Source: Tistrella bauzanensis | Lineage (GTDB): Bacteria; Pseudomonadota; Alphaproteobacteria; Tistrellales; Tistrellaceae | Length of the DNA stretch: 51,080 bases | Assembly (NCBI RefSeq): GCF_014636235.1 | Contig: NZ_BMDZ01000041.1 | Location: forward strand, 1-51,080 | Direction: 5' to 3' | Shown here: positions 24,506 through 33,686 of the stretch, one piece after another | Layout of the letters: every line of letters starts with the position of its first letter | Position numbering within the stretch: the first letter of the stretch is position 1 | Notes under the pieces: generated by a model | Seen by the model: the letters and a program-made list of their open reading frames with translations, nothing else | Database searches by the model: none | What the model was told of the DNA's origin: nothing | Position numbers and translations under genes: made by a program

Positions 24506-24605
24506 ACCTGCCCCTCTCATTGGAGCTTGATATTCATATACGAAGTCTAACAACCATCGAGAATAAGCCAGGATGAGAAAATAATGACATTGGGCAATGT
24601 GCCGA

Positions 24606-25997
24606 TCAGCCACGCTTCCAGCGGGTGCCGTCCGGCCCATCCTCCAGCACAACACCGCGCGCCTTCAGATCGTCTCGGATCTGGTCGGCCGCCTTGAAGT
24701 CGCGGTTGCGGCGGGCGTTGATGCGGTCGGCAATCAGCCGCTCGATCTCGGCCGCGTCGATCTCGCTCGCGCCGTCGCCGGTATTGCCGCCGTGGAACCA
24801 GTCTTCGGGCTCGTGGCGCAGCAGGCCCAGCGCGTGGCCGGCGCCCAGGATGCGGGCCTTCAGCATCGCGCGTTCCGACCGGTCGGTGCTGCGATTGGCC
24901 TGCCCCACCCACTCATGCAGATGCATCAGCGCCAGCGGCGTGTTCAGGTCGTCGTTCAGCGCGTCGAACACCTCGTCGGGGATGCTGCGGCAATCGCCAT
25001 CCGGCTCGATATCCGCCACCATCCGCAGAGTGGTGTAGAACCGGTCCAGGGTCAGCTTGGCGTGTTCCATGCCGTATTGCGACCAGTCCAGCGGCCGGCG
25101 GTAATGGGTCTGCAGCATCAGCAGGCGCACCGCCTCGCCCGGCACATGGCCCAGCAGGTCGCGGACGGTGAAGAAGTTGCCGAGCGATTTCGACATCTTC
25201 TCGCCATCAACATTGATGAAGCCGTTATGCATCCAGTAGCGCACGAACAGGGCGCCGTCATGAGCGCACTGGCTCTGGGCGATCTCGTTCTCGTGATGCG
25301 GGAAGATCAGATCCTGACCACCGCCATGAATGTCGAAGGTCTCGCCCAGATGCGCCTCGGCCATCGCCGAGCATTCGATATGCCAGCCCGGACGGCCACG
25401 GCCCCATGGGCTCATCCAGCCGGGCTGATCATCGCTACTCGGCTTCCACAGTACGAAATCGGCGGCATCACGCTTGTAGGGGGCCACCTCGACCCGGGCA
25501 CCCGCCACCATGTCGTCGCGGTCGCGCCGCGACAATCCGCCGTAATCGGGCATGGAGGGCACGCTGAACAGCACATGGCCCTCAGCCTCATAGGCATGAT
25601 CCCTGGCCATCAGCCGGCGGATCATGTCGATCATCTGCGGGATATGCTCGGTCGCGCGCGGCTCGATGGTGGGCGGCAGCGCGTTCAGGGCCGCCATGTC
25701 ATCGTGAAACATCTTCGCCGTCCGCGCGGTCAGCGTCTCGATCGCCTCGCCGCTGTCATGGGCGCGCTGGATGATCTTGTCGTCGACATCGGTGATGTTG
25801 CGGACATAGGTGACGCGCGGGAAGCTCGCCTTCAGCAGCCGGTACAGGGTGTCGAACACCACCACCGGGCGGGCGTTGCCGATATGCGCCCGGTCATAGA
25901 CCGTGGGGCCGCAGACATAGATCCGCACATGGGCGGGGTCCAGCGGCTCGAAATCTTCCTTGGCACGGGTGCGGGTGTTGTAGACGGCAAGCGCCAT
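24606..25997 (-). CDS. cysS: Cysteine--tRNA ligase
   Basis: Class I synthetase that charges tRNA-Cys. The 463 residues carry the Zn/substrate Cys in YVCGPTVYD, the HIGH-type motif HIGNAR, further Zn ligands in WHIECSAM and HHENE, and the KMSKS loop (EKMSKSLGN). The C-terminal DALR helical region and a short anticodon-binding tail (DQIRDDLKARGVVLEDGPDG) are present. ATG 25997 matches the family start MALAVYNT and has GAGGA about 9 bases upstream; the upstream extension is a shadow of the gltX region. It follows gltX on the same strand with a 154-base gap. Confidence 0.97.
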   Translation of the reverse strand: MALAVYNTRTRAKEDFEPLDPAHVRIYVCGPTVYDRAHIGNARPVVVFDTLYRLLKASFPRVTYVRNITDVDDKIIQRAHDSGEAIETLTARTAKMFHDDMAALNALPPTIEPRATEHIPQMIDMIRRLMARDHAYEAEGHVLFSVPSMPDYGGLSRRDRDDMVAGARVEVAPYKRDAADFVLWKPSSDDQPGWMSPWGRGRPGWHIECSAMAEAHLGETFDIHGGGQDLIFPHHENEIAQSQCAHDGALFVRYWMHNGFINVDGEKMSKSLGNFFTVRDLLGHVPGEAVRLLMLQTHYRRPLDWSQYGMEHAKLTLDRFYTTLRMVADIEPDGDCRSIPDEVFDALNDDLNTPLALMHLHEWVGQANRSTDRSERAMLKARILGAGHALGLLRHEPEDWFHGGNTGDGASEIDAAEIERLIADRINARRNRDFKAADQIRDDLKARGVVLEDGPDGTRWKRG

Positions 25998-26151
25998 GGT
26001 GGCTCGTCCTCGGGGCAGGCGATCAAAGACCGGCGAACGGCGGAGGCGCCGGACGAATGAATGGGGTGGCAGGCGTTGGCGCCGGGTGCGGATCGCCTGG
26101 GGACATCCGCAGCCCTCGGGCTGTTCCGGAAAGTCAGGTCGTCCCGGGCAC

Positions 26152-27507
26152 TCAGGCAGCCTCGCCGCACAGCCGCGCCAGCACACGGGCGCGGCCGATC
26201 ATCGGTAGCAGCTTTTTCAGTTCCGGTCCATGCTCCGAGGCGGTCAGAGCAAGTCTGAGCGGGCGGAAAAGCGCCTTGCCCTTCACACCGGCGCGGATCT
26301 GCACCGCCTTGGTCCACAGGCCCCAGCTGGCCTCGTCCCAAGGCTCGTCGGGCAGGGTGTCGCGGGCGGCGGCCAGCACCGCGCGGCTGGTGTCGTCGTC
26401 CAGGATCACCGGATCCACCGGTCCCGCGACCACCCGCCACCAGATGGCGGCATCGCCGAACCGTTCCAGATTGCCCGAAACCGCATCCCAGAACGCCGGT
26501 GCCATGGCGTCCGGCACGCCGATCGCGGCAAGGCGGGGGGCTGCGGCAGCGGCATCGGCCAACCGTAGCTGGCGTGCGTTCAGCAGCAGCAGTTCCGCCG
26601 GGTCGAACCGCGCCGCGGCCCGGCCGAAGCGGGTGATGTCGAAGCTTGCCACCAGCGCCGCCAGATCCGGGGCCGGCTCCACCGCATCCGAGGTGCCGAG
26701 CCGGGTCAGAAACGCCGCAACCGCCATCGGCTCGATGCCGTCATCGCGCAGATCGCCGACCGCCATCGACCCGATCCGCTTCGACAGCCCCGCCCCCGCC
26801 GGATCGAGCAGCCACGCCAGATGCCCGAAGCGCGGTTCATCGGCGCCAAACGCATGGAAAAGCTGGATCTGCGCGGCCGTATTGGTGATGTGGTCCTCGC
26901 CCCGGATGACATGCGTGACACCGGTCTCGGCATCATCGACCACGGTGGCCAGCGTATAGGTGGGGGCGCCATCGGCGCGGATCAGCACCGGATCGGACAG
27001 CGAACCCGCATGAACCTCGATCCGGCCCCGGATCATGTCGTCCCAGGCGGTTTCGCGATCATCCAGCCGGAAGCGCCAATGCGGGCGCCGGCCGTCCGCT
27101 TCCAGCGTCTGCCGATCCGCATCGGTCAGCCGCAGGGCCGCGCGGTCATAGACCGGCGGCCTGCCGGCGGCGAGCTGGGCCTTGCGGCGGATGCCCAACT
27201 CCTCGGGCGTCTCGTAACAGGGATAGAGCCGGCCGCTCGCGACCAGACCATCAAAGGCCGCCGCATGGCGATCGGCCCGGTCGGTCTGACGGAAGCACTC
27301 ATCCGCCGCAAGCCCCAGCCAGTCCAGATCGGCCAGAATACCCTCGACATGGACATCCAGGCTGCGATCGCGATCGGTATCATCGATCCTGAGTTGCATC
27401 AGGCCGCCGGACTGGCGCGCATACAGCCAGTTGACCAATGCCGTGCGCGCATTTCCGACATGGAGCCGGCCGGTGGGTGACGGCGCGAAGCGGGTCTTGA
27501 CGGTCAT
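26152..27507 (-). CDS. gltX: Glutamate--tRNA ligase
   Basis: Class I synthetase charging tRNA-Glu (and often tRNA-Gln in alphaproteobacteria). The start MTVKTRFAPSPTG is the family N-terminus, followed by HVGNARTALVNWLYAR (HIGH motif), RGEDHI and the KLSKR-type loop. Here that loop reads AGLSKRIGS, so its first Lys is replaced by Gly. The C-terminal anticodon domain is complete (KGKALFRPLRLALTASEHGPE, abridged). At 451 residues it is the shorter GltX2-like type; alphaproteobacteria often carry two copies. ATG 27507 has only a weak ribosome site. It lies 61 bases after nadE and is probably co-transcribed with it and cysS. Confidence 0.94.
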   Translation of the reverse strand: MTVKTRFAPSPTGRLHVGNARTALVNWLYARQSGGLMQLRIDDTDRDRSLDVHVEGILADLDWLGLAADECFRQTDRADRHAAAFDGLVASGRLYPCYETPEELGIRRKAQLAAGRPPVYDRAALRLTDADRQTLEADGRRPHWRFRLDDRETAWDDMIRGRIEVHAGSLSDPVLIRADGAPTYTLATVVDDAETGVTHVIRGEDHITNTAAQIQLFHAFGADEPRFGHLAWLLDPAGAGLSKRIGSMAVGDLRDDGIEPMAVAAFLTRLGTSDAVEPAPDLAALVASFDITRFGRAAARFDPAELLLLNARQLRLADAAAAAPRLAAIGVPDAMAPAFWDAVSGNLERFGDAAIWWRVVAGPVDPVILDDDTSRAVLAAARDTLPDEPWDEASWGLWTKAVQIRAGVKGKALFRPLRLALTASEHGPELKKLLPMIGRARVLARLCGEAA

Positions 27508-27568
27508 CAGGTCGGGTACTCGATCATGCAGCCCGGGCATGCAGCCGGGGCAAGATGGGCAAGGGCAG

Positions 27569-29236
27569 TCAGGCGCGGTCGCGGAATTGATTGGTGATCG
27601 GATAGCGCCGGTCGCGTCCGAAGGCACGCGGCGTGATCTTCACGCCCGGAGGTGCCTGACGCCGCTTATATTCCGCCACATACAGCAACCGCGCGATCCG
27701 GTCGACCTCGTCGCGGTCGAAGCCCTGCTCGACCAGCACCCGGTGCGGCAGTTCCTTTTCGACCAGCCCTTCAAGGATCGCGTCCAGGCGCTCATAGGGC
27801 GGCAGGCTGTCCTCGTCCTTCTGGTCCTCGCGAAGTTCGGCCGATGGCGGCTTGCTGATCACGCGCTCCGGCATCACCGGCCCGTCGGGGCCGAGCGCGC
27901 CCTCGGGCCGGTTGCCGTTGCGCCAGCGCGACAGCTCGAACACCGTCAGCTTGTACACATCCTTCAGCACCGAATAGCCGCCGCACATATCGCCATACAG
28001 CGTCGCATAGCCGACCGACATCTCGGATTTGTTGCCGGTGGTCAGCACCATGTCGCCGAATTTGTTGCTCAGCGCCATCAAGGTCACGCCGCGGATGCGC
28101 GACTGGATGTTCTCTTCCGTCACATCGGGGCCACGGTCGCCGAACACCGGCGCCAGCATGGTCGAAAACGCCTGCACCGCCGGCTCGATCGGAATTTCAT
28201 CCAGGCGGACGCCGGTCAGGCGCGCGCATTCGGCCGCATCGTCCAGGCTGTCACGGCTGGTATAGCGCGACGGCATCATCACCGTCCGCACCCGGTCCGG
28301 CCCCAGCGCGTCGACCGCCACCGCCAGCGACAAGGCGCTGTCGATCCCGCCCGACAGGCCCAGAACCACGCCCGGAAAGCCGTTCTTGTTGACGTAATCG
28401 GCCAGCCCCAGGGTCATGGCGGCATAGATCGCCTCCAGCACCTCGGGCTCGGGCGAAATCTCGCCGGCCTCGGCACAGACCTCGCCGGCTTCCGACCGCC
28501 GGATACGGGCCAGAATCGACCCGCTCACCCAGGCCGGCGCCTGTACCTTCAGCGACCCGTCGCGATCGAGCATGAAGGACGCGCCGTCGAACACCAGTTC
28601 GTCCTGACCGCCGACCAGATTGACATAGGCCAGCGGCAGGCCGGTCTCGTGAATGCGGGCCACCGCGTGCGCCAGGCGCTGGTCGCGCTTGTCCACCTCA
28701 TACGGGCTGCCATTGATCACCAGCAGGAATTCGGCGCCGCTTTCCGCCAGGCATTCGGCGCTGTCGGCGCGCCACATATCCTCGCAGACCATCAGCCCGA
28801 CCCGCCAGCCGCGGATCATCACCGGGCCGGCCGGCGGCGCCAGATCGAACACCCGGACTTCATCGAACACGCCGTAATTGGGCAGCGCATGCTTGCGCAC
28901 CACCCCGGTGATCCGACCATCGTCCAGCACGAAGGCCGCGTTGTACAGTCGGCCGTCGTCATCGGCCAGCGGCGCACCCACCACCATCGCCGGCCCGCCA
29001 TCGGTGGTGACGGCCGCCAGCCGGTCCAGGTTCTGGCGCACGGCCCGCATGAAGGCGGGCTTGCGCACCAGGTCTTCCGGCGGATAGCCGACCAGGGCCA
29101 GTTCCCCGGCCACACAGATATCGGCGCCCTGTTCCGCAGCAACGCGGCGTGCCTCCAGCAAGCGCTCGGCATTGCCGTCGACATCGCCGACCACGGGGTT
29201 GATCTGGGCCAGGGCCAGGGTCAGAAGCTGGGTCAT
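27569..29236 (-). CDS. nadE: Glutamine-dependent NAD+ synthetase
   Basis: Catalyses the last step of NAD synthesis, amidation of deamido-NAD using glutamine. At 555 residues it has the two-domain glutamine-dependent form. An N-terminal nitrilase-type amidase (about 1-260) has catalytic Glu in VAGELALVGYPPEDL, Lys in RKHALPNYGVFDE and Cys in GLMVCEDMW. A C-terminal NH3-dependent ATP-pyrophosphatase domain (about 265-555) has the P-loop GLSGGIDSAL. ATG 29236 matches the family start. It is next to pncB, and pncA is fused to trmJ about 7 kb away on the same strand, so three steps of NAD salvage are in this window. Confidence 0.97.
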   Translation of the reverse strand: MTQLLTLALAQINPVVGDVDGNAERLLEARRVAAEQGADICVAGELALVGYPPEDLVRKPAFMRAVRQNLDRLAAVTTDGGPAMVVGAPLADDDGRLYNAAFVLDDGRITGVVRKHALPNYGVFDEVRVFDLAPPAGPVMIRGWRVGLMVCEDMWRADSAECLAESGAEFLLVINGSPYEVDKRDQRLAHAVARIHETGLPLAYVNLVGGQDELVFDGASFMLDRDGSLKVQAPAWVSGSILARIRRSEAGEVCAEAGEISPEPEVLEAIYAAMTLGLADYVNKNGFPGVVLGLSGGIDSALSLAVAVDALGPDRVRTVMMPSRYTSRDSLDDAAECARLTGVRLDEIPIEPAVQAFSTMLAPVFGDRGPDVTEENIQSRIRGVTLMALSNKFGDMVLTTGNKSEMSVGYATLYGDMCGGYSVLKDVYKLTVFELSRWRNGNRPEGALGPDGPVMPERVISKPPSAELREDQKDEDSLPPYERLDAILEGLVEKELPHRVLVEQGFDRDEVDRIARLLYVAEYKRRQAPPGVKITPRAFGRDRRYPITNQFRDRA

Positions 29237-29292
29237 GATCGGATACCGATATCAGATGTGTGTGCCGGTGGACCAGGCGATATCCGGGGGTG

Positions 29293-30423
29293 TCACCGGC
29301 GCGGGCGACGCGAGGGCAGCAGGAATTCGCGGCCGACCTTCACGCTCTCGCGCCCGTCATAGGACACGATATCGGCAGTGGCATAGGTTTCGCTCCACTT
29401 CTCAGGCAGGAACGACCCGGTGCCGACCACGTCGATCGGAGCCTCGACGCTGCCCATCACCCGGCATTTCTCGGGACCGAAGCCGCTTGAGGCCACGATC
29501 CGCACCTTGTCGAACCCGGCGTCGTCCAAAGCGTTCCGCATCTGGAAGATCGCCGCCGCCGAAACCCCCGGCCCCAGCAACCATTTCAACTCGGTCTCGC
29601 TGCGATAGCGGCGGATCGCATCCGGGCGGTTACGCTCCAGCGCTTCATAAGACAGCGCCGGATCGAGGCCTTCAAGGAAGCGGCCGCCATGCGTGTCCAG
29701 GCGCACCGACAGCTTGCCCGCTGCCGCCATCTCGGGGAAACGCCGGCAGACGGTCAGCGCATCGGTGATTTCCGCGCCGTAATAATCGACCAGCACGGTC
29801 AGCGCATCGCCGGGGAAGGTGTCGACGAACATCTCGGCCGCCCGCAGCGTCGATCCGGCATAGCCGATCAGGGCATGGGGCATGGTGCCGAAGCCATGGG
29901 CATTGCCGAAATGCACCGCGGTTGCGTCGGTCGCGTTGCCGACGAAGCCCACGGCCCCCTCGGCCTGGGCGGCGATCGACCCGACACTGGCCGCATAGGC
30001 CATCATTTCGGCCATCTCGGCACCGGCGCAATGGCGGGCATCCATGGCCAGGAACGCGGCCTTGGGCAGTGCCACCGCCATGCTCCAGGCGTAATAGGCG
30101 GCAACGCAAGGTGCGCCGATCCGCTGAAGATACACCGTCTCCAGTTCCACCAGCGCCGACATCGGCCCGGTCAGATACATCAGCGGCTCGCCCGCGCCGA
30201 CCCACGAGCCTTCTTCGTGGCATGGCTCGATATTGATCTCCACCCCGCGCAGCCGCGCCATCGCCTCGATCCAGTCGATGGCAAGCTTCAGCGTCGCCAG
30301 CACCGGGCGGCGCATGAACACGGCATAGGTCACGCTGCGGTCGCCGAAGCGTTCGACGATCCGACGCGTCCGCTTGAAATAGACATCGGTATAGGCGGCG
30401 ACGAAGTCGTTGCTCGCGGGCAT
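29293..30423 (-). CDS. pncB: Nicotinate phosphoribosyltransferase
   Basis: Joins nicotinate and PRPP to give nicotinate mononucleotide. Family features include AAYTDVYFKRT near the N-terminus, a central (beta/alpha) barrel-like region with ARHCAGAEMAEMM, and the phosphate-binding strands VRLDTHGGRFLEG and VRIVASSGFG. With ATG 30423 (GAGG 6 bases upstream) it has 376 residues. A GTG at 30540 that overlaps the aroG stop (GTGA) would add a 39-residue Ala/Pro-rich tail and has no ribosome site. It is followed by nadE. PncA, PncB and NadE together salvage nicotinamide; nadD is not in the window. Confidence 0.88.
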   Translation of the reverse strand: MPASNDFVAAYTDVYFKRTRRIVERFGDRSVTYAVFMRRPVLATLKLAIDWIEAMARLRGVEINIEPCHEEGSWVGAGEPLMYLTGPMSALVELETVYLQRIGAPCVAAYYAWSMAVALPKAAFLAMDARHCAGAEMAEMMAYAASVGSIAAQAEGAVGFVGNATDATAVHFGNAHGFGTMPHALIGYAGSTLRAAEMFVDTFPGDALTVLVDYYGAEITDALTVCRRFPEMAAAGKLSVRLDTHGGRFLEGLDPALSYEALERNRPDAIRRYRSETELKWLLGPGVSAAAIFQMRNALDDAGFDKVRIVASSGFGPEKCRVMGSVEAPIDVVGTGSFLPEKWSETYATADIVSYDGRESVKVGREFLLPSRRPRR

Positions 30424-30536
30424 GCGAAGCCTCGGCGGTTCAGTGCCTTCTGCGGCAGGATCCTGAAAGGACGGGGCGGCCGCAGCGGTGTCGCTGGCGG
30501 CCGCTTCCGGCACAGGGCCGGGCCCGACCCGGTTGG

Positions 30537-31931
30537 TCACCGGACGCCACCGGCAGCGGCGACGGCCGCCTGCGGCAGCCCCAGACGTTCGCGACGCAAG
30601 GCATCGGCGATCTGGAAAGCCAGCTCCAGGCTTTGCTCGGCATTCAGGCGAGGATCACAATGGGTGTGATAGCGATCGGCCAGACCATACTGGTCCAGCG
30701 CGCGCAGGCCACCGACGCATTCCGTGACGTCCTGACCGGTCATCTCGAAATGCACGCCGCCGGCATGGCTGCCCTCGGCCTGATGAACGGCGAAGAAGCT
30801 GCGGACTTCCGACAGCACCCGGTCGACCGACCGGGTCTTGTAACCGGTTTCGGTCTTCATGGTGTTGCCATGCATCGGATCGCAGGACCACACAACCTTG
30901 CGGCCCTCCCCCTCCACCTTGCGCACCAGCGCCGGCAGCTTGTCGCCAACCTTGTCGGCGCCCATGCGCACGATCACGGTCAGGCGCCCGGGCTCGTTTT
31001 CCGGGTTCAGCACGTCGATCAGCCGCAGCAATTCGTCCGGGTCCATCGACGGCCCGGCCTTCACGCCGATCGGATTGCTGATCCCGGCCAGGAACTGGAC
31101 ATGCGCCCCGTCGAGCTGCCGGGTGCGGTCGCCGATCCACAGCATATGGGCGGCACAGCCATACCAGTCGCCAGACGTGCTGTCGACGCGGGTCAGCGCC
31201 TGTTCATAACCCAGCAGCAGGGCTTCGTGGCTGGTGAAGAAATCGGTCTGGCGCAGTTGCGGCGCGGTCTCGGAATTGACCCCGCATGCCGCCATGAAAT
31301 CGAGCGCATCGGAAATCCGCTCGGCGGTCGCCCGATAGCGTTCGGCCTGTTCCGATCCGCCGACAAAGGCCAGGTTCCACTTGTGCACCAGGTGCAGATC
31401 GGCGAAACCGCCCTGGGCAAAGGCCCTGAGCAGGTTCAATGTCGCCGCCGACTGGTTATAGACCTTCACCAGCCGGTCCGGGTCCGGCCGGCGGGCGGCC
31501 TCGTCGAACTCGATGCCATTGACCATGTCGCCGCGATAGGACGGCAGCGACACGCCATCGCGCACTTCCATGTCGTCGGAGCGCGGCTTGGCGAACTGCC
31601 CCGCCATCCGGCCCACCTTCACCACCGGCATGCCGGCGCCATAGGTCAGCACCACCGCCATCTGCAACAGCACCCGGAAGGTGTCGCGGATATTGTTGGG
31701 GCTGAATTCGGCGAAGCTTTCGGCGCAGTCGCCGCCCTGCAGCAGAAAGGCGCGGCCCTCGGCAACACCGGCCAGCTGCGCCTTCAGCCGCCGGGCTTCC
31801 CCGGCGAAGACCAGCGGCGGATAGCCTGCAAGCTCGGCCTCGACGCGGGCAAGATGCGCCGGATCGTCATAGGTGGGCTGCTGCCTGATCGGCAGCGCGC
31901 GCCAGCTTTGCGGGGTCCAGTTGGCAGGCAT
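30537..31931 (-). CDS. aroG: Class II 3-deoxy-7-phosphoheptulonate (DAHP) synthase
   Basis: First enzyme of the shikimate pathway, joining PEP and erythrose 4-phosphate. It is the plant-like class II type: [17 protein letters not shown] at the start, [11 protein letters not shown] (metal-binding Cys near residue 68), [15 protein letters not shown], and [13 protein letters not shown] with conserved His and Glu. Metal ligands also lie in GGVHFEMTG and [18 protein letters not shown]. The 464 residues are full length. ATG 31931 has GAGGA 10 bases upstream; an upstream in-frame ATG at 32072 is in the leader. A good promoter lies about 150 bases upstream. Class II enzymes are often feedback-controlled by aromatic amino acids, which cannot be judged here. 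Confidence 0.95.
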   Translation of the reverse strand: MPANWTPQSWRALPIRQQPTYDDPAHLARVEAELAGYPPLVFAGEARRLKAQLAGVAEGRAFLLQGGDCAESFAEFSPNNIRDTFRVLLQMAVVLTYGAGMPVVKVGRMAGQFAKPRSDDMEVRDGVSLPSYRGDMVNGIEFDEAARRPDPDRLVKVYNQSAATLNLLRAFAQGGFADLHLVHKWNLAFVGGSEQAERYRATAERISDALDFMAACGVNSETAPQLRQTDFFTSHEALLLGYEQALTRVDSTSGDWYGCAAHMLWIGDRTRQLDGAHVQFLAGISNPIGVKAGPSMDPDELLRLIDVLNPENEPGRLTVIVRMGADKVGDKLPALVRKVEGEGRKVVWSCDPMHGNTMKTETGYKTRSVDRVLSEVRSFFAVHQAEGSHAGGVHFEMTGQDVTECVGGLRALDQYGLADRYHTHCDPRLNAEQSLELAFQIADALRRERLGLPQAAVAAAGGVR

Positions 31932-32085
31932 CGGGTGCAGGTCCTCGCGGGCGTCGGGATCGGCGGACCGATCGGAAGAGACGACTTGTGGTGTAGGCAG
32001 GATGGGACGCACAGGTACTGGCGGATGACACGACCGTGCATGACGCGATCTGCCCGGCACGGGTACCGCCATGCCGGGTCAGGAA

Positions 32086-32114
32086 CCTATACCGCCGCAC
32101 CCCCTGCTTTTCAA
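32086..32114 (-). promoter_or_regulatory. Promoter of aroG, overlapping an inverted repeat
   Basis: TTGAAA (32114-32109), a 17-base spacer and TATAGG (32091-32086) match consensus at 5/6 and 4/6. The start would be near 32079, giving a leader of about 150 bases. The arms GCCGCACCC (32094-32102) and GGGTGCGGC (32124-32132) form a 9-bp inverted repeat, one arm within the spacer and one just upstream of the -35, so it may be an operator or a cruciform. Confidence 0.5.
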
Positions 32115-32182
32115 ACAAAAGGCGGGTGCGGCAGCCAAAACCGGCGGCAGATGATGTTGCAACAATCGGCGCCGCAAGCCAT

Positions 32183-32220
32183 CACCGCACGAAATATCCA
32201 CACCGCCATATTGTGCGGTG
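32183..32220 (-). terminator. Hairpin just after gor, probable terminator
   Basis: CACCGCAC (32183-32190) pairs with GTGCGGTG (32213-32220) and, inside it, AATAT (32193-32197) pairs with ATATT (32208-32212). It begins 8 bases downstream of the gor stop on the minus strand. No T-run follows, so termination may be weak or Rho-aided. Confidence 0.45.
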
Positions 32221-32228
32221 CGGAAAGA

Positions 32229-33578
32229 TCAGTCCGTCACCGGCGTGCGCATGGTGACGAATTCCTCCGCGGCACTGGGATGCAGCGCGATCGTCTCGTC
32301 GAACTGTTTTTTGGTGGCACCGCAGGTGATCGCCACTGCCAGCGACTGGATGATCTCGGCGGCGTCGTCGCCCACCATATGGGCACCCAGAACCCGGTCG
32401 CTGGCCGCATCCACCACCAGCTTCATCAGAATCCGGGTCTCGCGGCCTGTCAGGGTGTGTTTCATCGGCCGGAACCGCGCCCGGAAGATCCGGATCGAGG
32501 CATACATCCGCCGGGCCGCCTCTTCGGTCAGCCCCACAGTCCCGATCTGCGGCGTGCAGAACACGGCCGTCGGCAGGGTGTCGTAGCGCAGCTTATAGCC
32601 ATTGTCGTTGTACAACCGCTCGGCCAGCGACCGCGCCTCGGCAATGGCGACCGGCGTCAGCTGGAACCGGTCGGTGACGTCGCCGACCGCATGGATCGAC
32701 CGGATATGGGTCTCGAACCTGTCATTGACCACGATGGCGCCATTGTCGCGGGTGTGGATGCCGATCGCATCCAGCCCCAGCGCGGCGGTGTTCGGCACCC
32801 GGCCGGTCGCGAACATGACAAGATCTGTCTCCAGCACCTCGCCCGAGGTCAAGGTGACCGCAAACCCCTCGGCCAGCCGGTCGATGCGCACCGGCTCGAC
32901 ATGGCGACGGAAATCGATGCCGCGCGCGGCCATCTCGCCGGCCACCGCCTCGCGGACATCGCCGTCGAAGCCGCGCAGGATCTGCTCCGAGCGCAGCACC
33001 AGCGTGGTCGCGGCCCCCAATGTCGACAGGATGGAGGCGAATTCCGTGGCGATATACCCACCGCCGATGATCACGATCCGCCCCGGCAGTGCCGGCAGGT
33101 CCAACGCCTCGTCCGAGGTGATGACATGCTCGATCCCGGGGATCTTCGGCAGATAGGGATGGCTGCCGGTCGCGATCAGAATGTTCTCCGCCGTGACGGT
33201 ACGGCCGTCCACCTCGACCTCATGGGGGCCGGTCACGCGGCCGCGGCCGCGCAGCACGGTCACGCCGGAATTGGCCAGCATCTGTTCATAGATGCCTTCC
33301 AGCCGCACCAGTTCGCGATTCTTGGTCTCGATCAGACGCCCCCAGTCGTGGCGCGCGCCGTCGATCGTCCAGCCGAAGCCCCTGGCGTCCTCGATCTCGT
33401 CCCGGAATCGCGCGCCATAGACCAGCAGCTTTTTCGGCACACACCCTCTCAGCACGCAGGTGCCGCCCACCCGGCCCGCCTCGACGATGGCGACGCGCGC
33501 GCCATATTCCGCCGCGCGGCGGGAACCCGCGACGCCCCCCGAACCGGCGCCGATGGTGAGCAGGTCATAATCGTACAT
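32229..33578 (-). CDS. gor: Glutathione-disulfide reductase
   Basis: FAD/NADPH enzyme that reduces GSSG to GSH in the cytoplasm. The 449 residues follow the family plan. The FAD site is LTIGAGSGGVAGSRRAAEYG, and the redox-active disulfide is GGTCVLRGCVPKK (two Cys five apart, near residue 43). The NADPH site is IIGGGYIATEFAS with a basic LRSEQ region, then FATGRVPNT and AVGDVTD. The C-terminal interface has the catalytic His-Pro in IALHPSAAEEF. ATG 33578 has AGGAGA about 8 bases upstream; the frame upstream is not family-like. The catalytic features separate it from dihydrolipoamide and mercuric reductases. Confidence 0.94.
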   Translation of the reverse strand: MYDYDLLTIGAGSGGVAGSRRAAEYGARVAIVEAGRVGGTCVLRGCVPKKLLVYGARFRDEIEDARGFGWTIDGARHDWGRLIETKNRELVRLEGIYEQMLANSGVTVLRGRGRVTGPHEVEVDGRTVTAENILIATGSHPYLPKIPGIEHVITSDEALDLPALPGRIVIIGGGYIATEFASILSTLGAATTLVLRSEQILRGFDGDVREAVAGEMAARGIDFRRHVEPVRIDRLAEGFAVTLTSGEVLETDLVMFATGRVPNTAALGLDAIGIHTRDNGAIVVNDRFETHIRSIHAVGDVTDRFQLTPVAIAEARSLAERLYNDNGYKLRYDTLPTAVFCTPQIGTVGLTEEAARRMYASIRIFRARFRPMKHTLTGRETRILMKLVVDAASDRVLGAHMVGDDAAEIIQSLAVAITCGATKKQFDETIALHPSAAEEFVTMRTPVTD

Positions 33579-33627
33579 GCGTTTGCGTCTCCTGGTGCGT
33601 CCGGTCGCGGTGTGTGTGTGGCGTCGT

Positions 33628-33671
33628 CCGGGCATCGTGGGCTTGCGCGTCGCTCCGCCCCCGATGCCCGG
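33628..33671 (-). terminator. Long hairpin after gabD, probable terminator
   Basis: CCGGGCATCG (33628-33637) pairs perfectly with CGATGCCCGG (33662-33671), with a further GGGC/GCCC pairing inside. It lies 16 bases beyond the gabD stop on the minus strand and before gor. There is no clear T-run, so it may act with Rho or as an mRNA 3' end stabiliser. Confidence 0.5.
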
Positions 33672-33686
33672 CCGTCACATCCCGCC

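Noticed and set aside
31932-32228. Leader-peptide attenuator upstream of aroG
   Set aside because: No short frame rich in Trp, Phe or Tyr followed by alternative hairpins was found; the hairpins fit a gor terminator and a promoter-overlapping repeat better.
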